Assembly (NCBI RefSeq): GCF_002015045.1
Contig: NZ_MUXX01000002.1
Location: 97,256 to 161,255 of the forward strand
Reading direction: 5' to 3'
Length of the DNA stretch: 64,000 bases
DNA from: Haemophilus paraphrohaemolyticus
GTDB lineage: Bacteria; Pseudomonadota; Gammaproteobacteria; Enterobacterales; Pasteurellaceae
In this document: positions 7,714 through 14,653 of the stretch, in pieces
Layout: the number at the start of each line of letters is the position of its first letter
Numbering within the stretch: position 1 is the stretch's first letter
Made by a program: the position numbers and the translations under genes
Notes under the pieces: generated by a model
What the model was told of the DNA's origin: nothing
The model's database searches: none
Seen by the model: only the letters and a program-made list of their open reading frames with translations

Positions 7714-9018
7714 ATGCCGAAACAACACCTTTTAACCACTCAAGGCAACCGCATTGCAATTGTAAGTGGGTTAAGAACGCCTTTTGCTCGTCGTGATACT
7801 GGTTTTAAAGATGCCTATGCCACTAGCCTTGGCACGATGGTCACCAACGAACTATTAAGCCGCTTGGCGATTGACCGCAATAAAATTGAACAACTCGTTT
7901 TTGGGCAAGTTATCCAACAGCCCGATATCCCTAACCCTGCCCGCGAAATTGCTCTCGCTCTAAATATGCCACGTCTTCAAAGTTATAGCATTAGTAGCTC
8001 TTGTCTTTCTGGCTTGCAAGCAATTGTCAATGTTGCAGGTAGCATTCTTTCTGGCTCAATTTCAGCAGGCATTGCAGGCGGTGCGGATTCGATTTCAAAC
8101 GCCCCTATTAGCCTTAGCCCTCGCGTAATTTATAAATTCAAATCAATTTTCAAAGCTGAAACGCTCGATGAAAAATTTCGCCGTTTTCGTGATTTTTCTT
8201 GGGGTGATTTCAAGCCGCACGGGGTAAATTTAAAAGACTTCACTACGCAACTTTCGGTGGCTGAACTCTCTGAACAGATAGCACAAGATTACAATATCAG
8301 TCGAGCTGAACAAGATGAATACGCACGTTTTTCAAATGAAAAAGCCTCAAATGCGTGGAAATTGGGTCTGTTTAAAGAAGAAGTAATGCAATCTGTGCCA
8401 CGCCCTTATACCGATTTTGTGGTGGCGGATACGCTCATTAACGCAGCGACTCGCCCACAATATTATCAGCATTTTTCGCCAATTATGCACAAACCTTATG
8501 CGACGGTTACTGAGGCAAATATTCCGCAACCTATGGATGGTGCGGCGGCGGTATTGTTGATGAACGAAAGCCGAGCCAAAGCGTTAGGACTTGAGGTGTT
8601 GGGGTATATTCGCAGTTATGCAATTACAGGCAATGATATTTGGCACAATATGTTTGCAGGGGCGACGATTTCTAGCTCAATTGCCCTTGAACGTGCGAGC
8701 TTAACGCTTGCCGATATGGATTTTATTGATATTCACGAAACCTCAGCAAGCCAAATGTTGATGAATATTCGTTTGTTTGAGTCGGACGATTTTGCAAAAT
8801 CTCAGCTAAATAGCACCGCTTGTTTGGGCAAAATTGATTTCGATAAGCTCAACCATTTGGGCGGTTCGATTGCCTTTGGTAACCCACGAGCAGTCACCAG
8901 TCTTCGCACCGTGATTCAGTCGCTTTTCGCCTTAAAACGTAAAGGTGGTGGCACTTCTCTGGTTGCTTCAAGTGGCTTGGGCGGTTTAGGTGCGGCAATG
9001 GTGTTAGAAACAGAATAG
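7714..9018 (+). CDS. fadI: FadI-like 3-ketoacyl-CoA thiolase with altered active site
   Basis: A 434-residue thiolase-superfamily protein close in length and order to FadI: RIAIVSGLRTPFAR at the start, KIEQLVFGQV near 58, IAGGADSISNAP near 120, and GGLGAAMVLE at the end. FadI normally cleaves 3-ketoacyl-CoA in beta-oxidation. Here the nucleophilic Cys is kept (SSSCLSG, Cys97) and the HEAF-type His is kept (HETSA, His341). However, the GHP motif reads GNP (Asn390 for the catalytic His), and the second catalytic Cys position near the C-terminus is Ser (VASSGLGG, Ser420). It may therefore be inactive, bind substrate only, or do another reaction. fadJ follows after 14 bp, so they are co-transcribed. 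Confidence 0.85.
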   Translation: MPKQHLLTTQGNRIAIVSGLRTPFARRDTGFKDAYATSLGTMVTNELLSRLAIDRNKIEQLVFGQVIQQPDIPNPAREIALALNMPRLQSYSISSSCLSGLQAIVNVAGSILSGSISAGIAGGADSISNAPISLSPRVIYKFKSIFKAETLDEKFRRFRDFSWGDFKPHGVNLKDFTTQLSVAELSEQIAQDYNISRAEQDEYARFSNEKASNAWKLGLFKEEVMQSVPRPYTDFVVADTLINAATRPQYYQHFSPIMHKPYATVTEANIPQPMDGAAAVLLMNESRAKALGLEVLGYIRSYAITGNDIWHNMFAGATISSSIALERASLTLADMDFIDIHETSASQMLMNIRLFESDDFAKSQLNSTACLGKIDFDKLNHLGGSIAFGNPRAVTSLRTVIQSLFALKRKGGGTSLVASSGLGGLGAAMVLETE

Positions 9019-9032
9019 AAAGTGAGGATGAT

Positions 9033-11177
9033 ATGGCAGATCAAATTGAACAAGCACAAAGCGAAATGAACAAAACAAACCGTCCTACTTTCCAAGTTGA
9101 AGTTGATGATAATCGCATTGCGGTGGTAAACATTTTAAGCCCAGAAAATGATGCGAACTGGCTGCCAGAAAATTGCGTAGAAGAACTGCGCAACGTGATT
9201 GGTAAGGCGATTTATCAACAAGTACGAGGCATTTTATTTATTTCAGCTCGCCCAAAAAACTTTATTCAAGGCTTTAAACTTTCGGTATTACAAGGCAAAA
9301 CAGAAGCCCAGCTCAAACAATTTTCGCAAGAAATGCAATTAGTAATGCGTGAACTAAATGTGCTTAAAGTGCCAGTGGTTGCGGCTATTGATGGTCATTG
9401 CTTCGGAGCAGGTTTGGAGCTCGCTTTAGCCTGTGATTATCGCATCGCCTCCGATGAAGTTTACACACAATTTGCAATGCCACAAATTCGCTCTGGCATT
9501 CTGCCGTTTTCGGGTGGTACTCAGCGTCTGCCACGTTTAATTGGCTTAAATCAGGCAGCGGATATGCTCAGCTCGGGCAAAAAAGTGGATGTGGAGCATG
9601 CCCTCAAGCTCGGTTTGGTTGATATGACTGTGCCTGCAAATCGCTTATTCGAAGTGGCTTATCAGCTTTTGTTGGAGAATCAAGTCACAAAAGCGGATTA
9701 CAAGAAACCTAAAAATTTCTTGCTCAAATGGCGTAAAAAATTGGAAGGCATGCCATCGTTACGCAATAAACTGCTTGACCGTTTGGAAAACCGCCTCTGG
9801 CAACGAACGTTCGGTAACTATCCTGCTGTGGTTGAATTGATTGAGTTGCTCAAAGAGCCACATTTCAAGCAAGGTTTAACTTTTGAACAAGATACGTTGG
9901 TTAAACTGCTCAACACTGAAACTGCAAAAGTGTTGGTAAACTTGAAGAAAACCGAACGAACGATGAAAGATAAATACGCCATTCGTGGCAATGTTCGTGA
10001 TGTATTGCAGGTCAGTATTCTCGGCTCTGGCTATATGGGAGCAGGTATTGCTTACTTAACCGCCAATAACGCCCGTATTCCTGTGCGAATCAAGGATATT
10101 CACCCTTCTGAAATCCAAAAAGCATTACGCACTTGCTACGACTTAATGCGGCACGCGGTGCAAAAAAAGCAGCTGCGTGAAGGCGAGATGATTCAACGAA
10201 TGAATTTGATCACAGGAGGCGAACGTTTAGTTGCCGCGAAATCGACTGATTTTATTATTGAAGCAGTGTATGAAGATCTCAAGCTTAAGCAACGAATATT
10301 GCAAGAAAGCGAGAATTACTACGATGAACACGCTATTTTTGCGACAAATACCTCCACATTTTCGATCAAAGAGATTGCATCAGTGGCAAAACGTCCAGAA
10401 AATGTGATCGGTTTTCACTATTTTAGCCCTGTAACCAAACAGCAATTGGTAGAAATTATCCCCCACGAAAGCACGAGCGAACACACCATTGCCACCGCGA
10501 TCCACTTTGCGATTCAGCAAGGCAAAGTACCGCTTTTGGTTTCGGATACGCAAGGTTATTTCATCAACCGCTTGATCACGCCATTATTGCTTGAAGCGAT
10601 GCAATGCGTGATTGATGGCGAAGCGATTGAATTTATCGACCGCTCGCTGCAGGAATTTGGCTTCAAAATTGGACCGCTTGCCATGATTGATGAAATGGGT
10701 TTAGACGTGCTAAACAAAGCGACACCAGCCTTGGTAAACGCTTATGGCAAACGTTTCGAAATGCCAGCTAAAATAGAGCTGCTTATTCGCAACGAACGCA
10801 AAGGCTGCAAAAATAAGCGTGGCTTCTATATGTATGACAAGCACGATACGCGCTTGCAAGAGGATAAAAGCATCTATTACGTGATGGAAACCATCACGCA
10901 AAATGATTTGGAAGCAGAAGAAATCACCCGTCGTTGTATTTTACGAATGATTAATGAAGCTGCGTGGTGTTTGCACGAAAAAGTGATCCAATCGCCTGAA
11001 GAAGGGAATGTCGCTTCCGTGCTTGGTACTGGTTTCCCTCAATTCAGAGGCGGTATCTATGCCTATATGGAAAAAGTAGGTACGAAAGAGATTGTTAAAC
11101 AGCTCAAAGCTCACCAGAAAATTTATGGAGATAGATTTGCACCTTGTCCGTTTTTGTTAACACAAGCTGAAAAATAA
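9033..11177 (+). CDS. fadJ: FadJ-like bifunctional enoyl-CoA hydratase/3-hydroxyacyl-CoA dehydrogenase
   Basis: A 714-residue two-domain protein of the FadJ/FadB type. The N-terminal crotonase domain has GAGLELALACDYR with the first catalytic Glu (Glu129), but the second Glu of the usual LPE motif is Gln (MPQIRSG, Gln151) and the oxyanion-hole GAD is GFK (residues 80-82). The dehydrogenase part looks intact: NAD-binding ILGSGYMGAGIAYL near 330, and FHYFSPVTKQQLVEIIPH, which holds the catalytic His and Glu. The C-terminal domain (GPLAMIDEMGLD, RKGCKNKRGFYMYD) is present. Hydratase activity is doubtful, dehydrogenase activity likely. It forms a pair with the upstream FadI-like gene and converges on modB. 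Confidence 0.87.
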   Translation: MADQIEQAQSEMNKTNRPTFQVEVDDNRIAVVNILSPENDANWLPENCVEELRNVIGKAIYQQVRGILFISARPKNFIQGFKLSVLQGKTEAQLKQFSQEMQLVMRELNVLKVPVVAAIDGHCFGAGLELALACDYRIASDEVYTQFAMPQIRSGILPFSGGTQRLPRLIGLNQAADMLSSGKKVDVEHALKLGLVDMTVPANRLFEVAYQLLLENQVTKADYKKPKNFLLKWRKKLEGMPSLRNKLLDRLENRLWQRTFGNYPAVVELIELLKEPHFKQGLTFEQDTLVKLLNTETAKVLVNLKKTERTMKDKYAIRGNVRDVLQVSILGSGYMGAGIAYLTANNARIPVRIKDIHPSEIQKALRTCYDLMRHAVQKKQLREGEMIQRMNLITGGERLVAAKSTDFIIEAVYEDLKLKQRILQESENYYDEHAIFATNTSTFSIKEIASVAKRPENVIGFHYFSPVTKQQLVEIIPHESTSEHTIATAIHFAIQQGKVPLLVSDTQGYFINRLITPLLLEAMQCVIDGEAIEFIDRSLQEFGFKIGPLAMIDEMGLDVLNKATPALVNAYGKRFEMPAKIELLIRNERKGCKNKRGFYMYDKHDTRLQEDKSIYYVMETITQNDLEAEEITRRCILRMINEAAWCLHEKVIQSPEEGNVASVLGTGFPQFRGGIYAYMEKVGTKEIVKQLKAHQKIYGDRFAPCPFLLTQAEK

Positions 11178-11192
11178 TGTAAAAAACTAACT

Positions 11193-11882
11193 TTACTTCG
11201 CATACCGCTTTTGTCTTTCTGCTAACCACTCTGATGCGGAAAGGGCAATTAAAGAAATTGCAATCGCCACAGCACAAAGGCGGGCTGCGGCGAGTTCTCC
11301 GTCGGGGGTTTCGATAAAGGTGAAAAGAGCTGCTGGAATCGTTTGGGTTTGATTTGGAATATTGGATACGAAAGTGATAGTCGCCCCAAATTCTCCAAGC
11401 GAACGGGCAAAACCTAATACTGCTCCTGCAATGACGCCTGAAAATGAGAGTGGAAGATTAAGCGTAAAAAAGACTTTAAGTGGGCTTGCACCTAATGTTC
11501 TAGCTGCTTGTTCAAGTTTAGGATCAATTGCATCAAAGGCTTGTTTGATGGAGCGTACCATCAATGGAAACGCCATCACAGCAGAGGCTAATACCGCACC
11601 TCGCCAAGAAAAACTAAAAGAAAAACCGAACCACTCCCACAAATATTGCCCTATCGCCCCACGTTTTGCCATCACAATAAGCAAGAGATAGCCAATCACC
11701 ACAGGGGGTAACACCAGCGGTAAATGTACGATGCCATTTAGCAATTGCTTGCCCCAGAATTGTTTGCGTGAAAGTATCCAAGCAATAAAAATGGCAACAG
11801 GTAAAATAAAAAGAATCGCAATCGTGGCGACTTTAAGGCTCAAATAAATGGCATTGAGTTCGGGTTGAGAAAAGAAAAACAT
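11193..11882 (-). CDS. modB: ModB, molybdate ABC transporter permease
   Basis: A 229-residue inner-membrane permease with five or six helices. PLVLPPVVIGYLLLIVM near 55-70 and the cytoplasmic EAA loop around EQAARTLGASPLKVFFTLNL near 140-160 are typical of ModB, as is the ending GFARSLGEFGATITFVSNIP. It imports molybdate delivered by ModA, encoded 79 bp upstream. The ATPase ModC is not next to it: the gene ends 15 bp from the convergent fadJ stop. Confidence 0.93.
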   Translation of the reverse strand: MFFFSQPELNAIYLSLKVATIAILFILPVAIFIAWILSRKQFWGKQLLNGIVHLPLVLPPVVIGYLLLIVMAKRGAIGQYLWEWFGFSFSFSWRGAVLASAVMAFPLMVRSIKQAFDAIDPKLEQAARTLGASPLKVFFTLNLPLSFSGVIAGAVLGFARSLGEFGATITFVSNIPNQTQTIPAALFTFIETPDGELAAARLCAVAIAISLIALSASEWLAERQKRYAK

Positions 11883-11899
11883 AGACAGTTTCAGTTGTT

Positions 11900-11950
11900 A
11901 CCGAGGGTATAATACCCTCGGTTAGACATAATTCAACCTCATTGGGGTTG
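11900..11950 (-). other. Intercistronic hairpins between modA and modB
   Basis: 11900-11922 reads ACCGAGGGTAT-A-ATACCCTCGGT, an 11-bp perfect inverted repeat, and 11934-11950 is a weaker CAACC/GGTTG stem. There is no U-run after either on the minus strand, so they more likely modulate mRNA stability or the ModA:ModB ratio than end transcription. Confidence 0.6.
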
Positions 11951-11961
11951 GAAGTTACAAA

Positions 11962-12720
11962 TTATTGTACTGGATAAAAACCAGCTTCTTTAAATTTCGC
12001 TTGAGCTGCAGGTGTTTTTAAGAAATCAAGGAATTTTTTCGCTTCCGCTTTATCACTTACTGTTGCAGCAGGATAAACCACTTCACCATAACTTTCATTT
12101 GGGAAAGTTGCCACGATTTTCACTTTAGTTGCAGAGACTTTTGCATCAGTTGCATAAACAATCCCTAATGGAGCCTCGTTGCGTTCTACATAAGATAACG
12201 CATCACGCACATTTTTTGCTCGAACTAACTTGCTTTCTAAGCCATCCCAGAGTTTGTAATACTCAAGTGCTTTTTTTGCATATTTGCCCGCAGGCACGTG
12301 TGATGGATCGCCCACAGATAAATACCCATCCGCTAATTCTTTGTTAAAATCAACCGCTTGAATGCTTTTTGCTTGGATTTTACTTGCAATCGGCGCAATT
12401 AACACAAGGTCATTTTTTACTAAATTATGCACATTTTTAGTTTTAGCTGGTTGCTTTTCTTGAACATAATCCATCCATTTTGTATCAGCTGAGATGAATA
12501 CATCCGCTGGGGCGTCTTGTTCAATTTGTTTAGCAAGCACAGAAGAAGATGCAAACGAGAATGTAACTTTATCTTGCGGGTTGGCTTTTTCAAAATCCTT
12601 GTTGATTTCTTGAAGCACATTGGTCATTGAGGCAGCGGCAAAAACGGTAATATCTTGCGCAAAGCTAGAGGCAGAGAAAAGAGAGAGTGCACTTACAAAA
12701 CAGAGTTTTTGGAATTTCAT
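11962..12720 (-). CDS. modA: ModA, periplasmic molybdate-binding protein
   Basis: Binds molybdate (and tungstate) for the ModB permease. The 252-residue protein has a signal peptide MKFQKLCFVSALSLFSASS ending FA-QD, then ITVFAAASMTNVLQEI, the oxyanion-binding Ser region, and FSFASSSVLAKQIEQDAPAD near 65-85. The motif ADVFISADTKWMD follows, and PLGIVYATDAK lies near 190. I used the ATG at 12720 because AAAAGGAACCC precedes it and the signal peptide begins there. modB follows. Confidence 0.95.
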   Translation of the reverse strand: MKFQKLCFVSALSLFSASSFAQDITVFAAASMTNVLQEINKDFEKANPQDKVTFSFASSSVLAKQIEQDAPADVFISADTKWMDYVQEKQPAKTKNVHNLVKNDLVLIAPIASKIQAKSIQAVDFNKELADGYLSVGDPSHVPAGKYAKKALEYYKLWDGLESKLVRAKNVRDALSYVERNEAPLGIVYATDAKVSATKVKIVATFPNESYGEVVYPAATVSDKAEAKKFLDFLKTPAAQAKFKEAGFYPVQ

Positions 12721-12741
12721 TTTGGGTTCCTTTTGAAATGA

Positions 12742-12795
12742 GCACGAGAGCAACAAGCGGTAGAATTTTTCCTAATTTTAGCAAAACTCTCGTGC
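12742..12795. other. Inverted repeat in the yadH-modA intergenic region
   Basis: GCACGAGAG (12742-12750) and CTCTCGTGC (12787-12795) are perfect complements separated by 36 bp containing a USS; a second overlapping pair (CCTAATTTT/AAAATTAGG) could form instead. It may end yadGH transcription or shape the modA leader. I saw no ModE-type operator. Confidence 0.45.
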
Positions 12796-12813
12796 AATCC
12801 GTGGCAAAGAAAA

Positions 12814-13575
12814 TTAGGAACGTAATCCTACACCTTTTTCAATCAGTGAAAAGGCAAACCAGTATAACATAATACATAACGAAACCAATACCAAAAATGT
12901 GTAAAAAATGGGCATATCACTGATACCTAAAAAGCCATAACGAAAGCCATTGATCATATAAACAATCGGGTTAAATTTCGAAACAGCTTGCCAGAAATCG
13001 GGCAATAATGAGATCGAATAAAATACTCCACCCAAATAAGTTAAAGGCGTTAAAACGAAGGTTGGAATCAAGCCCACATCATCGAATGTTTTCGCATAGA
13101 CTGCATTGATCAAACCGCCTAGCGCGAAACTAATCGTTGTCAGTAAAAGCGTTGAAAAAATCATCATCCAAGAGTAGATATCAAAGGTGATAAACAACAA
13201 AGCAACCAGCATTACCAAAATACCAGCCAGCCCACCGCGAACAACACTGCCTACGACATAACCCCAAATAATGTTATGCGTTGAAAGAGGGGAAATTAGC
13301 ATCTCTTCATAAGTTTTGGTAAATTTGCTCAAGAAAAATGATGAGGCGGAATTGACATAAGAGGCTGTGATTGCGGTCATCATCACAAGTCCAGGGGCAA
13401 TAAACTGCATATAGCTTACCCCGTGCATATCACCAATACGTCCACCAATTAATTGCCCGAAAATCAAGAAATAGAGCGTGGTCGTAATCACAGGCGGCAC
13501 AAGTGTCTGTCTCCAAATGCGAATAACGCGTTTGCTCTCTTTGGTTGCGAGCGTGAAAAATCCAGTTAAATTCAT
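12814..13575 (-). CDS. yadH: YadH-like ABC-2 type exporter permease
   Basis: A 253-residue integral membrane protein with about six helices and the ABC-2 permease layout: cytoplasmic start, long first periplasmic turn, and the segments FIAPGLVMMTAITASYVN near 60 and PLTYLGGVFYSISLLP near 180. It begins directly after the ATPase YadG (1 bp gap). The substrate of the E. coli YadGH pair is not established; the family includes drug and polysaccharide exporters. Confidence 0.88.
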   Translation of the reverse strand: MNLTGFFTLATKESKRVIRIWRQTLVPPVITTTLYFLIFGQLIGGRIGDMHGVSYMQFIAPGLVMMTAITASYVNSASSFFLSKFTKTYEEMLISPLSTHNIIWGYVVGSVVRGGLAGILVMLVALLFITFDIYSWMMIFSTLLLTTISFALGGLINAVYAKTFDDVGLIPTFVLTPLTYLGGVFYSISLLPDFWQAVSKFNPIVYMINGFRYGFLGISDMPIFYTFLVLVSLCIMLYWFAFSLIEKGVGLRS

Positions 13576-13576
13576 A

Positions 13577-14485
13577 TTAATTAGCCATTTTAAGGAAAAG
13601 TTCTTCCAAGCGGTTTGATTTATTTCGCATACTTAATACTTCCACATTTTGTGTGGTCAGCTGCGTAAATAAATTCGTTAAGCCTTGAGCACGCTGTACT
13701 TCTACTTCCAACGTATTTTCATCCAATAATTTATGCGGATAATGCTCAATCACAAGCGGCCTATTTTGAGGCATATTTTGCAAATCAAGCACGAAAATTT
13801 CGGTCTCCAATTTTGCCAGCAAAGACTTCATTGATGTATTTTCAATCAATTTTCCGTGCTGAATAATACCTATATTTCGACAGAGATTTTCCGCTTCTTC
13901 GAGATAGTGTGTAGTGAGAATAATGGTTGTGCCTTGTTGATTGAGTTCCCGTAAAAAATCCCACAGCGAACGACGAAGTTCAATATCTACACCTGCAGTA
14001 GGTTCATCCAAAATCAACAATTTCGGGTTATGCATTAAAGCACGAGCAATCATTACCCGACGTTTCATACCACCCGACAGTTCACGGGTTAAATGCGTGC
14101 GTTTTTCCCATAAATCCAATTTTTTCAGCCACATTTCTGCACGCACTTTGGCTTCTTTTAATGGAATGCCATAAAATCCCGCTTGCTGTGTGAGCACATC
14201 TACCACTTTCTCAAATTGATTGAAATTAAACTCTTGCGGCACTAAGCCGATTTGCTGTTTAAGCTGTGTTTTTTGGGCATCTAAATCGTAACCGAAGACT
14301 TTTACCGAACCACTTGTTTTATTCACGAGTGAACTAATAATGCCAATGGTCGTTGATTTACCCGCCCCATTATGCCCAAGCAAGGCATAAAAATCGCCTT
14401 GCTCGACGGTAAGATCAATGCCCTTTACCGCTTGAACGCCAGTAGCATAGGTTTTGATAAGATTTTTGATTTCTAATGCATGCAT
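13577..14485 (-). CDS. yadG: YadG-like ABC transporter ATPase
   Basis: A 302-residue ATPase of the CcmA/DrrA class, partner of YadH. Motifs: Walker A LLGHNGAGKSTTIGII near 35-50, signature LSGGMKRRVMIARAL near 138, Walker B LLILDEPTAGVD near 158, and H-loop ILTTHYLEEAE. About 80 residues follow the nucleotide-binding domain, as in DrrA-type exporters. The start codon lies about 22 bp from one end of a structured intergenic repeat, which therefore makes up most of its 5' leader; the ribosome site is weak. Confidence 0.9.
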   Translation of the reverse strand: MHALEIKNLIKTYATGVQAVKGIDLTVEQGDFYALLGHNGAGKSTTIGIISSLVNKTSGSVKVFGYDLDAQKTQLKQQIGLVPQEFNFNQFEKVVDVLTQQAGFYGIPLKEAKVRAEMWLKKLDLWEKRTHLTRELSGGMKRRVMIARALMHNPKLLILDEPTAGVDIELRRSLWDFLRELNQQGTTIILTTHYLEEAENLCRNIGIIQHGKLIENTSMKSLLAKLETEIFVLDLQNMPQNRPLVIEHYPHKLLDENTLEVEVQRAQGLTNLFTQLTTQNVEVLSMRNKSNRLEELFLKMAN

Positions 14486-14506
14486 AGTTTTTTTATATGT
14501 ATATAT

Positions 14507-14653
14507 CTAGGGCTACGCACCCTAGGTTAATGATAAAAGTATACCTACGGGACACAAATCCCTTGATAGCACAAGCGTACTTTATGCCTCTGTTGGCTAG
14601 AACCAGCCCTATCGGGGCTGATTTATGCATAGCCTAGAGCGGAAGCCTTAGGC
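14507..14653. repeat. Structured dispersed repeat, family 1, copy 1 (dnaX-yadG)
   Basis: The element runs CTAGGGCTACGCACCCTAGG ... CCAGCCCTATCGGGGCTG ... GCCTAGAGCGGAAGCCTTAGG, i.e. three successive hairpins. The same order and nearly the same words occur at 61679-61797, where the middle is about 30 bp shorter. Its right end overlaps the last codons of dnaX and supplies the TAA stop. No transposase is nearby; it resembles a REP/MITE-like non-coding element. Confidence 0.75.
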
